Shown here piece after piece: positions 16,788 to 24,698 of a DNA stretch of 64,000 nt. A program made the position numbers and the translations under genes. Origin of the DNA: SB25 sp029560875 (GTDB taxonomy: Bacteria; Bacteroidota; Bacteroidia; Bacteroidales; Tenuifilaceae); NCBI GenBank assembly GCA_035388225.1, contig DAOOPM010000017.1, forward strand, positions 15,211 to 79,210, written 5' to 3'. Numbering within the stretch: the first letter of the stretch is position 1; every line of letters begins with the position of its first letter. The notes beneath the pieces are model-generated. The model ran no database searches and had not been told where the DNA came from. It saw only the letters and a list, made by a program, of their open reading frames with translations.

Positions 16788-16952
16788 TGCCCTACGGGCA
16801 AAAAAATAGTGATGCTAACTATACAATACATGATGCCCTACGGGCAACTTTTTTAGTTTCTTAACCATTGATTATTATCCTTTGCTTCTCACCGTAGGTG
16901 ATTAAGTTTTGTAATTAATATCAGATGTCGAGTAAAATTTCACCGTAGGTGA
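16788..16952. repeat. REP-like array of four mini-hairpins in opposed pairs
   Basis: TGCCCTACGGGCA occurs at 16788-16800 and 16834-16846; TCACCGTAGGTGA occurs at 16889-16901 and 16940-16952. Each is a 5-bp stem with a 3-base loop: TAC in the first pair, GTA in the second. Read on one strand, the pairs share the C-CGTAGG core in opposite orientations. The layout (two forward, two reverse, 46-55 bases apart) is BIME-like and lies right behind the Y1 transposase. Confidence 0.75.
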
Positions 16953-16989
16953 TACGGATTGAATAATTATAACGAGCAAAATTGAATTA

Positions 16990-17018
16990 CAAAAAAAGTC
17001 GGATTAAAAACCCGACTC
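16990..17018 (-). terminator. Terminator of the acyl-CoA synthetase fusion gene
   Basis: AGTCGG (16997-17002) and CCGACT (17012-17017) pair; on the minus strand a run of seven T follows. Confidence 0.8.
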
Positions 17019-17028
17019 CTTAGTATTT

Positions 17029-19500
17029 TTAATATGCTTCATTAATCTTGGCTTCAATATTACTCTTGACCGTTTCAATCAATGATTCCAACTCATAGTC
17101 GGCAGGATTTATAGGTGGTAAAAAACTAACACGTATGGGTGTTCCTGGGCGAGGAATTTTAGAACCCCTTGGAAATGCTTTAAAAGCACCTGATATGGCA
17201 ACAGGAACAACAGGAACATTCAACTCACGACTCAGTATTGCAAATGTTTTCTTGAAATCACCAAGTTCGCCTGTATATGTACGCGTACCTTCGGGGAAAA
17301 GAATAATCTTTTTACCGCTTTTAAGAACTTCTGCAAGTTTTTGTATGGATTCTTTTAAATCCTTATCAATATCCATTACAATAACATTGTTCTTGCTAGC
17401 CATAAATCTCGTAACCCAGTTGTTTACGTGTTTCTTTTTAGCGTAGAAGTATGTTGAGCGGAATGTTTTGCGTTTAATAAAGGATGCCACAAGTAATCCA
17501 TCCAAATAGCTTTGATGGTTTGGGGCAATAATGCAAGGGCCTTCGGGAATATTCTCAGTTCCTTCGCTCTTGAATTTAAAGTATATTTTAAAGAAACCCT
17601 TCGAGATGTTTTTAATGAAGTTCTGTGTTGGCCAAGTTTTGGGAAGTTTAACTTGAACCTTCTCCTTTAAAAGCTCTGTCCAGTTTGTTCCTTCTTCCTT
17701 ATTGAACAGTTTATGTTCCCTGATATGGTCAACCATTGCCTTTACCGAAGGGAAACGAACCAACTTTTCGTTATCGAACTTAAGGCCAAACTTGGTTTCA
17801 ATAAAGTCGATAAGCGATAGTCGTCCCAATGAATCCAAGGCTATATCAAACTCCAAATGGTCGTCGGGCGATATCTCCATATCAACCTGACTCTCAATAA
17901 ACGATTTTACTGCACGGTACTCCTCATTATCGGGGTGTTCCACTTTGCCCTTTTTCTTTTTGGGAGTTTCAGCAAGTTCTTCAAGCTTGAAACGCTGAAG
18001 TTTTCCTAATCTTGTTCGGGGTAACTCAACGTTTACAAGTGCAAAATGCATTATACGCTTGTAGGAACTTAGGTTTTTATTGAACTCGGGCATAAGAGTT
18101 TCCCTAAAATACTGTTCAGGATTTTTTATGCCCAAATCAGATAGACTCTTGTAATCGGGGTGAATTACTGCATGTAGCGCATCGTTAAATAAGTAAACTC
18201 CAGCCTCCTTAACACAGGGCGATGCTTTTTCTAACTTTACTTCCAGCTCAATAGGGTTGATATTTTTTCCGTTCGATAGAACAATAATCTCCTTTTTTCT
18301 GCCTGTAATAAATAGATACCCTTTTTTATCGATTCGACCCAAGTCGCCTGTATATAACCACCCATCCTTTAAAACTTCGGCTGTTTCCTCTGGCCTGTTG
18401 TAGTATCCCTGCATAATATTTGGGCCTTTGGCCACAATTTCACCATCGCGAATTTCAACAGTAAGTCCAGGTAGTGGATGTCCTGGAGAGCCAATTAGTA
18501 CTTTTCCTGGACGGGTGAATGTTATCATCGGCGCAGCTTCTGTCATACCAAACCCCTCTAAAACATCGAAGCCTAGGGTTTGATAGAATCCTCCTACCTC
18601 CTTGCTCAGCGCAGCACCCCCCGATACCAAGTATTCCAAATGACCTCCGAATCCACGATGTACTTTCCCAAATATTTTCTTGCCTAAAGTTTTACTCTTG
18701 GTGAGTTTTACCACGCGAAATAGTAATCGGCCAATAAGACTTGCATCAATTTTAGCCTTAACCCCCTTGTAAATCAGCTCGTATAATCGTGGAACACCAA
18801 TCATTATAACAACCTGATTATTCTTTAAAGTTTCCAACAAATCGGATGATTGCATTGAGGGGCTCATTACAATTGTTCCACCAACCTTAAGTGGAGCCAT
18901 TAAGGAGCCTGCTAGTGGGAATATATGATGCATTGGCAACAGCATCAGCACTTGTCGTTGCGGAGTGAATATCACCACATCCTCCGATACTGCCTTGATA
19001 TTAGCCAACAAGTTCTTGTACGATAGCATAACTCCCTTTGGGCTTCCGGTTGTACCCGATGTATAAATGATAACCGCAGTGTTCTCCACGTTGGAGGGTA
19101 TTATTGGCTCAACGGTTATTTCAATAGCTGGTAGTTGAAACTCTCCGAAAACCAAAACTTCTGGAGAGTAACTAAGACTTTGCTTAATTGCAGAAAGCTC
19201 TTTAGTTTGTCCTTGGCTAGTAAATATCAGTTCTGGCTTACAGTCGTTCAGAATATATGCCACATCTTCGTTAGATGCAGCAAAATCAACAGGAACAACT
19301 ACACAACCATTCTTCAATGCAGCGTAGAAAGCATAAATCCACTCTATTCTGTTTTCGGAGAAAATTGCAACCTTCCTGTACCCTTTATCCCTGAAAAATT
19401 GAGAGTATTGCACAATATTTTGGAATAACTCCTTGTAGGAAATGTGTTTTTCCTTTGTAATTACTGCAATTCTGCTAATGTCTTCACTGTTAATAATCAT
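17029..19500 (-). CDS. Acyl-CoA synthetase - acyl carrier - acyltransferase fusion
   Basis: 823 residues in three parts. Residues 1-500 are an AMP-forming acyl-CoA/ACP synthetase with P-loop Y-T-S-G-T-T-G-S-P-K-G-V-M (146-158), G-F-G-M-T-E and Y-T-G-D-L-G. Residues about 520-600 look like an acyl carrier domain, with the phosphopantetheine Ser in A-L-D-S-L-G-R. Residues 620-823 are a PlsC-type 1-acyl-glycerol-3-phosphate acyltransferase with N-H-Q-S-Y-L-D (His662, Asp667) and F-P-E-G-T-R-T (735-741). It would activate a fatty acid, hold it on the internal carrier and transfer it to a glycerophospholipid or related acceptor, at the inner membrane. The domain order differs from E. coli Aas (PlsC first, no internal ACP). 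It is a single gene between two terminators. Confidence 0.9.
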   Translation of the reverse strand: MIINSEDISRIAVITKEKHISYKELFQNIVQYSQFFRDKGYRKVAIFSENRIEWIYAFYAALKNGCVVVPVDFAASNEDVAYILNDCKPELIFTSQGQTKELSAIKQSLSYSPEVLVFGEFQLPAIEITVEPIIPSNVENTAVIIYTSGTTGSPKGVMLSYKNLLANIKAVSEDVVIFTPQRQVLMLLPMHHIFPLAGSLMAPLKVGGTIVMSPSMQSSDLLETLKNNQVVIMIGVPRLYELIYKGVKAKIDASLIGRLLFRVVKLTKSKTLGKKIFGKVHRGFGGHLEYLVSGGAALSKEVGGFYQTLGFDVLEGFGMTEAAPMITFTRPGKVLIGSPGHPLPGLTVEIRDGEIVAKGPNIMQGYYNRPEETAEVLKDGWLYTGDLGRIDKKGYLFITGRKKEIIVLSNGKNINPIELEVKLEKASPCVKEAGVYLFNDALHAVIHPDYKSLSDLGIKNPEQYFRETLMPEFNKNLSSYKRIMHFALVNVELPRTRLGKLQRFKLEELAETPKKKKGKVEHPDNEEYRAVKSFIESQVDMEISPDDHLEFDIALDSLGRLSLIDFIETKFGLKFDNEKLVRFPSVKAMVDHIREHKLFNKEEGTNWTELLKEKVQVKLPKTWPTQNFIKNISKGFFKIYFKFKSEGTENIPEGPCIIAPNHQSYLDGLLVASFIKRKTFRSTYFYAKKKHVNNWVTRFMASKNNVIVMDIDKDLKESIQKLAEVLKSGKKIILFPEGTRTYTGELGDFKKTFAILSRELNVPVVPVAISGAFKAFPRGSKIPRPGTPIRVSFLPPINPADYELESLIETVKSNIEAKINEAY

Positions 19501-19542
19501 AACCTTTGGGCATTTTGTTTGTTTTTACAGCAATTTATTGGG

Positions 19543-19550
19543 CAAAGTTA
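19543..19550 (-). promoter_or_regulatory. -7 box upstream of the synthetase fusion gene
   Basis: TAACTTTG on the minus strand fits TAnnTTTG, about 43 bases before the start codon. I see no good -33 TTG at the usual distance. Confidence 0.45.
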
Positions 19551-19575
19551 ACTCAATTATTGGTACGATACGATA

Positions 19576-19607
19576 AAAAAGGGAGTTGTTAAACAGCTCC
19601 CTTTTCA
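19576..19607 (-). terminator. Terminator at the end of the ars cluster
   Basis: AAAAGGGAG (19577-19585) pairs with CTCCCTTTT (19597-19604 region) with an inner TGTT/AACA stem. T-runs lie on both sides; it is placed after the ACR3 stop. Confidence 0.85.
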
Positions 19608-19625
19608 TTCACTTATAGATTGATT

Positions 19626-20693
19626 TTAACGCTCAAAAATCGATTTCTTAAACCAAAAGGCCACATTTACCAACGCTATCATCACAGGAACCTCAACTAA
19701 AGGGCCTATTACGGCAGCAAAGGCTTCGCCAGAGTTTATTCCGAATACTGCAATTGCCACTGCAATTGCCAGTTCAAAGTTATTGCTTGCTGCGGTAAAC
19801 GATAATGTAGTGGATTGCTCATAAGTTGCTCCTATCTTTTTACTCATCAAGAACGAGAGCACAAACATCACTACAAAATAAATTATCAGCGGAATTGCAA
19901 TAAGCACAACGTCCATTGGTATTTTCACAATGTACTCGCCTTTTAGCGAGAACATCACAATAATTGTAAATAGAAGGGCAATTAGAGTGAGCGGACTAAT
20001 CTTAGGTATGAATTTAGTATTATACCATTCCATACTTTTAACCCTTATAAGAACAAATCGGGTTAAGAATCCTGCAATAAATGGAATTCCTAGGTATATA
20101 AATACGCTTTTAGCTATTTGTCCAATGGTAATTGACTCAACGCTTGTGTTGGTTGGGATTCCAAACCAGCCAGGGAGTATAGCAATAAAGAAGTATGCGT
20201 ATACCGAGAAAAATAGAACCTGGAAGATGGAGTTGAATGCCACCAAACCTGCAGCGTACTCAGTATCGCCTTTGGCCAAATCGTTCCAAACAATAACCAT
20301 TGCAATACAGCGCGCCAATCCTATCATAATTATTCCGTACATATACGGCAGGTTGGCATTATTTTCGCCAGGAAACAATTTGAAAAAAAGAATTGCCAAA
20401 GCAAACATCAATACTGGGCCCAAAACCCAGTTCTGAAACAGCGATAAACCTAATACTTTTGTGTTTCGGAAAACATCGCCAAGTTCTTCGTACTTTACCT
20501 TTGCCAATGGCGGATACATCATCACAATTAAACCAATGGCAATTGGAATATTGGTAGTTCCGCTCGACATACTATTCCAGAACTCTGCAACACTAGGGCT
20601 AAGCCAGCCGGCAAATACGCCAATAAACATTGCTAAGAAAATCCACAGGGTTAAGTACCTGTCTAGAAATTTGAGTCGTTTTTGTGAGGGCAT
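19626..20693 (-). CDS. acr3: Arsenite efflux transporter, ACR3 family
   Basis: 355 residues, about ten membrane segments, the usual ACR3 length. It exports arsenite across the inner membrane. Signature elements are D-R-Y-L-T-L-W-I-F-L-A-M at the start, G-L-A-R-C-I-A-M-V with the conserved Cys (129) needed for As(III) transport in the family, and the late helix S-F-T-A-A-S-N-N-F-E-L-A-I-A-V. It is the last gene of the ars cluster. It was probably next to arsC originally, but the two are now separated by the four-helix element at 20701-21136, whose left arm begins 8 bases before this start codon. Confidence 0.95.
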   Translation of the reverse strand: MPSQKRLKFLDRYLTLWIFLAMFIGVFAGWLSPSVAEFWNSMSSGTTNIPIAIGLIVMMYPPLAKVKYEELGDVFRNTKVLGLSLFQNWVLGPVLMFALAILFFKLFPGENNANLPYMYGIIMIGLARCIAMVIVWNDLAKGDTEYAAGLVAFNSIFQVLFFSVYAYFFIAILPGWFGIPTNTSVESITIGQIAKSVFIYLGIPFIAGFLTRFVLIRVKSMEWYNTKFIPKISPLTLIALLFTIIVMFSLKGEYIVKIPMDVVLIAIPLIIYFVVMFVLSFLMSKKIGATYEQSTTLSFTAASNNFELAIAVAIAVFGINSGEAFAAVIGPLVEVPVMIALVNVAFWFKKSIFER

Positions 20694-20700
20694 AGTCTTT

Positions 20701-21136
20701 AATTTGAAAATTAGACAATTTGAAAATTTGTTAATGAGTTTTAGAAGTACTGATGATTTTTGAGAGTATCTTGTTTATTTCTGTTAACTCTAATAGCAAC
20801 TTTTCATCAAAGGGGTAAGATGGAGAATGTTTACAAATTAGTAGCCAATACTCTGTTTCATCTGCCTCCTTTGCTGCTATTTTTACCTTATGGATGAAAT
20901 CCGCTTTGCTCTCGGCGTTTTGTGCTTCTCTAATATTTGAGCCAATTGATGTTCCTGCTTTTAGTAATTGTCGTGATATAACATACTTTTTATTTTCCTC
21001 AAGCAATTCACAAAAACTAACAATCTCAAGGGCAAATTGGAAAGTCTTTTTAATTATAACATTATCCTTGTCATTTCTCATAAATATTCGGTTTTGTAAT
21101 AATTATCAAATTTTCAAATTGTCTAATTTTCAAATT
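20701..21136 (-). mobile_element. Candidate element: perfect 30-bp inverted repeats enclosing a four-helix bundle gene
   Basis: Bases 20701-20730 and 21107-21136 are exact reverse complements over 30 bases. Each arm is itself built from the repeated word AATTTGAAAA separated by TTAGAC. The right arm overlaps the arsC stop codon by two bases, and the enclosed gene ends at the base after the left arm. The unit is 436 bases, contains a single gene and is oriented with the host operon. A sister unit with imperfect arms is at 3759-4173. Target duplications are not evident. Mobility is inference. Confidence 0.6.
20731..21081 (-). CDS. Four-helix bundle protein, S23/IVP family
   Basis: 116 residues. 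The family pattern is visible: F-Q-F-A-L-E-I-V near residue 15, then Y-V-I-S-R-Q-L-L-K-A-G-T-S-I-G-S-N-I-R-E-A-Q-N-A-E-S (about 33-58), and a C-terminal E-A-D-E-T-E-Y-W-L-L-I-C-K. It is a small helical protein expected to bundle and oligomerise; the molecular role is unknown outside of rRNA intervening sequences and Avd of retroelements. It lies between arsC and acr3 within a perfect inverted repeat, so it is a passenger in the ars operon rather than an arsenic gene. It diverges strongly from the copy at 3778-4137, so the two did not arise by a recent duplication. Confidence 0.88.
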   Translation of the reverse strand: MRNDKDNVIIKKTFQFALEIVSFCELLEENKKYVISRQLLKAGTSIGSNIREAQNAESKADFIHKVKIAAKEADETEYWLLICKHSPSYPFDEKLLLELTEINKILSKIISTSKTH

Positions 21137-21590
21137 AATTACAACCGCAACCACACCCACAACTATTTTCTCTCTTAATCTGGCTTTTGTAGAAAGAGTA
21201 AAATCCGGTCTTTATCTCATCACGAACCCTGCGGAACTCGGCAAGGATTTCTTCTTCGGTACCAGTAGCCTCGGCTGGGTCGTCGTAGCCTAAGTGCCAA
21301 CGTTGTTTTACTTTTCCTGTAAATACCGGACAGTTCTCGTTGGCTCCGCCACAAACGGTAATCACATAATCCCACTCCTCGGCAATATATTTATCGACAT
21401 GTGTTGGAATATGCTGGCTAATATCAATTCCAACCTCGCTCATAACCTTAATGGCATTGGGATTAACTTTTGCAGCAGGAGCTGTTCCTGCTGAGTAAAT
21501 CTGTAAGCTAGAATCGAACGATTTTAAAAATCCGTGAGCCATTTGGCTTCGGCAACTGTTGCCTGTACACAGAACTAGAATCTTTGTCAT
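21135..21590 (-). CDS. arsC: Arsenate reductase, thioredoxin-coupled (LMW phosphatase fold)
   Basis: 151 residues. The P-loop is at the N-terminus: C8-T-G-N-S-C13-R-S, then V-C-G-G-A-N-E-N-C-P for the second redox cysteines and D-D-P-A for the catalytic Asp region. It reduces arsenate to arsenite for export by ACR3. The C-terminus ends with an extra C-G-C-G-C-G-C-N tail, not part of the core fold, which may bind As(III) or metal. The stop codon overlaps the right arm of the four-helix element by two bases. The rhodanese gene ends 5 bases upstream. Confidence 0.93.
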   Translation of the reverse strand: MTKILVLCTGNSCRSQMAHGFLKSFDSSLQIYSAGTAPAAKVNPNAIKVMSEVGIDISQHIPTHVDKYIAEEWDYVITVCGGANENCPVFTGKVKQRWHLGYDDPAEATGTEEEILAEFRRVRDEIKTGFYSFYKSQIKRENSCGCGCGCN

Positions 21591-21594
21591 ATTA

Positions 21595-22020
21595 TTATTT
21601 TTTTAAACGATTTCGGGGTTTTAGCTGACAGGTACACGAACCATCGAGCTGTTCCATATAGTCAACTTTAATTGGCAATCCATCACGCTCCCACTCCACA
21701 ATTCCTCCAGCCAAATTAGCGATATTGCCATAACCTGCATCTTTAAGTATGATAAAAGCCTCGTGACTATGGATGCCTGTAGAATCGGCAAGTATTACCG
21801 CAATATCATTAGGGATAACCTCCATATTATCTACTAAAGTGCTAATTGGACAGTAAATAACAGTTGGAACATCGAATTGTTTGTAGGCAGTAAAACTTTG
21901 TTCCCGAACATCTACAATAATTGCGTTACCATCTTTTGCCACAGAGTAAGCATCCTTTGGAGTTGTATTGATTATACCTCCACTATAATAACTATTGATA
22001 AAGAAGGTTGATGTATCCAT
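21595..22020 (-). CDS. Rhodanese-like protein without the catalytic cysteine
   Basis: 141 residues. Rhodanese fold: A-I-I-V-D-V-R-E-Q near residue 33, A-G-G-I-V-E-W near 105. The active-site loop reads L-A-D-S-T-G-I-H-S, where active rhodaneses have C-x-x-G-x-x-S; the Cys position is Asp, so sulfur transfer by the usual route is not expected. The C-terminus has C-T-C. It is part of the arsP-rhodanese-arsC unit, and may bind or sense arsenic or thiols, but this is inference. Confidence 0.75.
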   Translation of the reverse strand: MDTSTFFINSYYSGGIINTTPKDAYSVAKDGNAIIVDVREQSFTAYKQFDVPTVIYCPISTLVDNMEVIPNDIAVILADSTGIHSHEAFIILKDAGYGNIANLAGGIVEWERDGLPIKVDYMEQLDGSCTCQLKPRNRLKK

Positions 22021-22117
22021 TTGAAAGTAAATAGAGTGTTGCTATCAATAAAACAATCAGTACCATTAAATTTCAAAATAACGGGGTTGATTTAAAGTTA
22101 AAGCATTCCTTGATAAA

Positions 22118-23161
22118 CTAAAGAATTAGGTTAAATAAATACCCCAAAGCAATTATAGCAATGGTAATGGTACCGAAAAAAATACCGATTAGTTTCCATG
22201 TCATTACCTTTTTAAGCAAGGTTGCTTCAGGTAACGAAAGACCAACCACAGCCATCATAAACGCTAATGCTGTACCCAGAGGTACACCTTTTGCCACAAA
22301 AACTTGGATTACAGGTACTATACCAGCCGCGTTGGCATACATAGGTACTGCTAAAATAACTGCCAATGGCACTGCATACCATTTATCGTTCGATAAATAT
22401 TGAGTAAAGAAGTTTTCAGGTATATAACCATGCATGGCAGCCCCAATTGCGATACCTATAATGACATAAAGTAAAACTTTCTTTACAATGCTCCAACCTT
22501 CGTAAATTATAATGGGTAAGCGCTCTGCAAAAGGAGTATGTTCCTTCTCCCATTGCTCATCTTTGCGTTCAGTTTTTGCTTGTATTTCTTTTACCCAATC
22601 GGATAGATACCTATCCAAGTTTAACTTTCCAAGAACAAATCCACCAACTGTGCCTAGGGCAATTCCACTTACTGCATAAACAAGAGTGGCTTTAAGACCA
22701 AACAATCCGAGAAACATGGCTACTGCAACCTCATTAACGAGAGGAGAAGTGATTAGAAAAGAAAATGTTACACCCAAAGGGATGCCACCATTCACAAACC
22801 CAATAAAGAGAGGTATTGACGAGCAGGAACAGAATGGAGTAATTGCTCCAAAAAAGGAAGCAAAAAAGTATTGTAGTCCGTAAAGATTTTTTGTGGTTAA
22901 GAATATCTTCAGACGTTCTACTGGGAAATAAGCATTTACCAATCCCATTAACGAACTGATTAGAAACAGTAAAATGAGAATTTTAATGGTGTCGTAAATA
23001 AAAAAATTAACAGAGGCTCCAAAATGCGAATTTGCTTTAAGTCCAAGTAAATTATAGGTTAACAAATCAGCGAGTGGTTTAAGCCAGATATATATGAGAA
23101 TTAATGCAACTAATACTAGTGAAGTAAAAGCAATTAGTTTTGTATTTCTAGAGATATTCAT
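22118..23161 (-). CDS. arsP: ArsP-type permease (organoarsenical/metal efflux)
   Basis: 347 residues with about eight membrane helices. It has the family motif T-P-F-C-S-C-S-S (Cys111, Cys113) after the second long helix, then S-F-L-I-T-S-P-L-V-N-E-V and a cytosolic charged loop at about 190-215. ArsP members export trivalent methyl- or aromatic arsenicals; the same fold (DUF318) includes other metal permeases, so the substrate is inferred from the ars context. A separate promoter lies upstream, suggesting that arsP, the rhodanese, arsC and acr3 can be transcribed apart from arsR-arsE-arsF-arsG. Confidence 0.85.
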   Translation of the reverse strand: MNISRNTKLIAFTSLVLVALILIYIWLKPLADLLTYNLLGLKANSHFGASVNFFIYDTIKILILLFLISSLMGLVNAYFPVERLKIFLTTKNLYGLQYFFASFFGAITPFCSCSSIPLFIGFVNGGIPLGVTFSFLITSPLVNEVAVAMFLGLFGLKATLVYAVSGIALGTVGGFVLGKLNLDRYLSDWVKEIQAKTERKDEQWEKEHTPFAERLPIIIYEGWSIVKKVLLYVIIGIAIGAAMHGYIPENFFTQYLSNDKWYAVPLAVILAVPMYANAAGIVPVIQVFVAKGVPLGTALAFMMAVVGLSLPEATLLKKVMTWKLIGIFFGTITIAIIALGYLFNLIL

Positions 23162-23196
23162 AATAAAAATTTATAAAATACTGAAAAATAAACGGG

Positions 23197-23225
23197 CAAA
23201 ACTATTCTTTGCTAATAATCAACAA
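23197..23225 (-). promoter_or_regulatory. Internal promoter before arsP
   Basis: On the minus strand TAGTTTTG (23197-23204 as CAAAACTA on plus) fits TAnnTTTG, with TTG 18 bases upstream (23223-23225). It sits in the 104-base gap between arsG and arsP. Confidence 0.55.
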
Positions 23226-23265
23226 TATAGATATTTTAATTTTGCACGAAAAGGCATTATAAAAA

Positions 23266-23967
23266 TTAAATCCAAGCCCTAAAAATGTAGTATACACCAA
23301 CCACTATAAATAGAAATGCAATTACTCGTCTAAACCACAGTTCAAAAGTTTTAACCTTATGGTAAAAACCACCTATCCCCGATACAGTATAGGCCAAAAG
23401 CCAAGAGAAAATAATTACGGGAATACCTGTGGCCAATGCAAATACAACGGGCAAGTACAAACCCGAAGCGCTGCTAACAGTCATAGGGACAAGCATCCCA
23501 AAGTAAAGCACTCCGCTGTAGGGGCAAAAAGCCAAAGCGAATACAATTCCTAAAAGAATAGCATCGAGCGAACTCCACGTTTCTTTATGCTGCATACGTG
23601 TTGACAGCCTATTCATTGCAGGAAAGTTAACCTTAATAAAATCGAGCATAAACAGCCCAATAACAATAAGCAAAGGCCCAATTATTTTCTCGCCATACCT
23701 CTGGAAAAAGCCAGAAAATTTGAGTTGGTCAACTCCAAAGAAAATTATTAAAGGGATTGCTGTGTATGTAATTGCCCTACCCAAGGTGTACAAAATGCCA
23801 TTAATGAAAACCCTGTGCTTATTCTCAATATCCCTGCTTATAAATCCTACTGCGGTGATATTGGTAGCCAAAGGGCAGGGACTAATGGCTGTCATTAGTC
23901 CCAGAATTAAAGCTGTGAGCCAAGGAGCAGAGTTGCTTTCGAGCAGTGAACTTAATAAATCTTCCAT
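23266..23967 (-). CDS. arsG: ArsG-like permease (DsbD/TauE-type membrane protein)
   Basis: 233 residues, six or so membrane helices, of the DsbD/cytochrome c biogenesis type: G-L-M-T-A-I-S-P-C-P-L-A-T-N near residue 23-36 and A-F-C-P-Y-S-G-V-L-Y-F-G-M near 147. The Cys-Pro pairs are typical. In the order arsE-arsF-arsG this membrane protein corresponds to the ArsG efflux permease reported to work with the ArsEF nitroreductase on nitroaromatic arsenicals (family knowledge). It could also act as an electron conduit for the thioredoxin-like ArsF. The gene begins 20 bases after arsF. Confidence 0.75.
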   Translation of the reverse strand: MEDLLSSLLESNSAPWLTALILGLMTAISPCPLATNITAVGFISRDIENKHRVFINGILYTLGRAITYTAIPLIIFFGVDQLKFSGFFQRYGEKIIGPLLIVIGLFMLDFIKVNFPAMNRLSTRMQHKETWSSLDAILLGIVFALAFCPYSGVLYFGMLVPMTVSSASGLYLPVVFALATGIPVIIFSWLLAYTVSGIGGFYHKVKTFELWFRRVIAFLFIVVGVYYIFRAWI

Positions 23968-23987
23968 TTTGATATTTATTTCAGTCC

Positions 23988-24413
23988 TTATAGCAACTTG
24001 TCGATTTTCTCCTTCATAATTTGTTTGAACTTATCGGGGTTTTTACGCGCATACATAAAACCATCGTTAGTAATATTAATCTTTTGGGTTCCACCTACAA
24101 TTAACAATGTTTGTCCGGTAACCCCAAGCTTCTCCGCAATGGCCTTACTGCTTTCATCATCTAAATTGATAGCTTGAAATGATATTTTTCCCGATTTAAA
24201 CTGCTCGGCATAAATTGTTTCCACGTTTGTTTTGGCTTCGGCCTCCACGGTTTTACAGGTAACACATCGGCCAGTAAAATGGAAATAGTATACCTCTACT
24301 TTACCTTCAGCAGTGTATTTAGTTTGATTTTTTGAATCGCTCTGTGCATTGCACGATGTTGCTACTACTACGCCAAGTAGAATAAACAAAAAACTTAGTT
24401 TTTTCATCTTCAT
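23988..24413 (-). CDS. arsF: ArsF-like thioredoxin-fold lipoprotein
   Basis: 141 residues. Lipobox A-T-S-C (Cys21), so probably a periplasmic lipoprotein. Thioredoxin-like pattern: Y-Y-F-H-F-T-G-R-C50-V-T-C53-K with a CxxC redox pair, then an I-N-L-D-D strand, and a V-T-G-Q-T-L-L-I-V turn in place of the cis-Pro loop. Matches in size and context the ArsF subunit of the proposed nitrophenylarsonate reductase. It is in the middle of the arsR-arsE-arsF-arsG unit, 7 bases after arsE. Confidence 0.75.
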   Translation of the reverse strand: MKMKKLSFLFILLGVVVATSCNAQSDSKNQTKYTAEGKVEVYYFHFTGRCVTCKTVEAEAKTNVETIYAEQFKSGKISFQAINLDDESSKAIAEKLGVTGQTLLIVGGTQKINITNDGFMYARKNPDKFKQIMKEKIDKLL

Positions 24414-24420
24414 TTAATTG

Positions 24421-24657
24421 TTATTGTTTTTTAATTAAATCCTTTATCTCGTTAACATTGGCCAATCTACCACTAAGAACAACCTTGCCGTTAATTACCA
24501 GCGCAGGGGTGTGCATAATTCCGTAGCTCATAATTTTAACAATATCCTCAACCTTCTCGATATTTGCATCAATTCCTAACTCTGCAACTGCCTCGCGGGT
24601 CGATTTTTCAAGTGTTTTACACTTTGCACATCCAGTGCCTAATACTTTAATTTCCAT
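24421..24657 (-). CDS. arsE: ArsE-like small thioredoxin/glutaredoxin-fold protein
   Basis: 78 residues from the ATG at 24657; an upstream TTG would add ten unlikely Asn-rich residues. M-E-I-K-V-L-G-T-G-C10-A-K-C13-K with CxxC is the pattern of the MTH895/TM0996 redox-disulfide family, followed by M-H-T-P-A-L-V-I-N-G with the conserved Pro facing the active site. No signal peptide, so cytoplasmic. It pairs with the ArsF-like protein in the same operon, which fits the ArsEF arrangement. It is preceded by an inverted repeat (24699-24754) that overlaps the end of arsR. Confidence 0.78.
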   Translation of the reverse strand: MEIKVLGTGCAKCKTLEKSTREAVAELGIDANIEKVEDIVKIMSYGIMHTPALVINGKVVLSGRLANVNEIKDLIKKQ

Positions 24658-24698
24658 ATTTATGTTATTTTTATTGTTGATATCCAATGCAAAACGCT

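Noticed and set aside
19930..20436. Plus-strand ORF of 168 codons opposite acr3
   Set aside because: Shadow of the membrane protein gene in the opposite frame; no independent signals.
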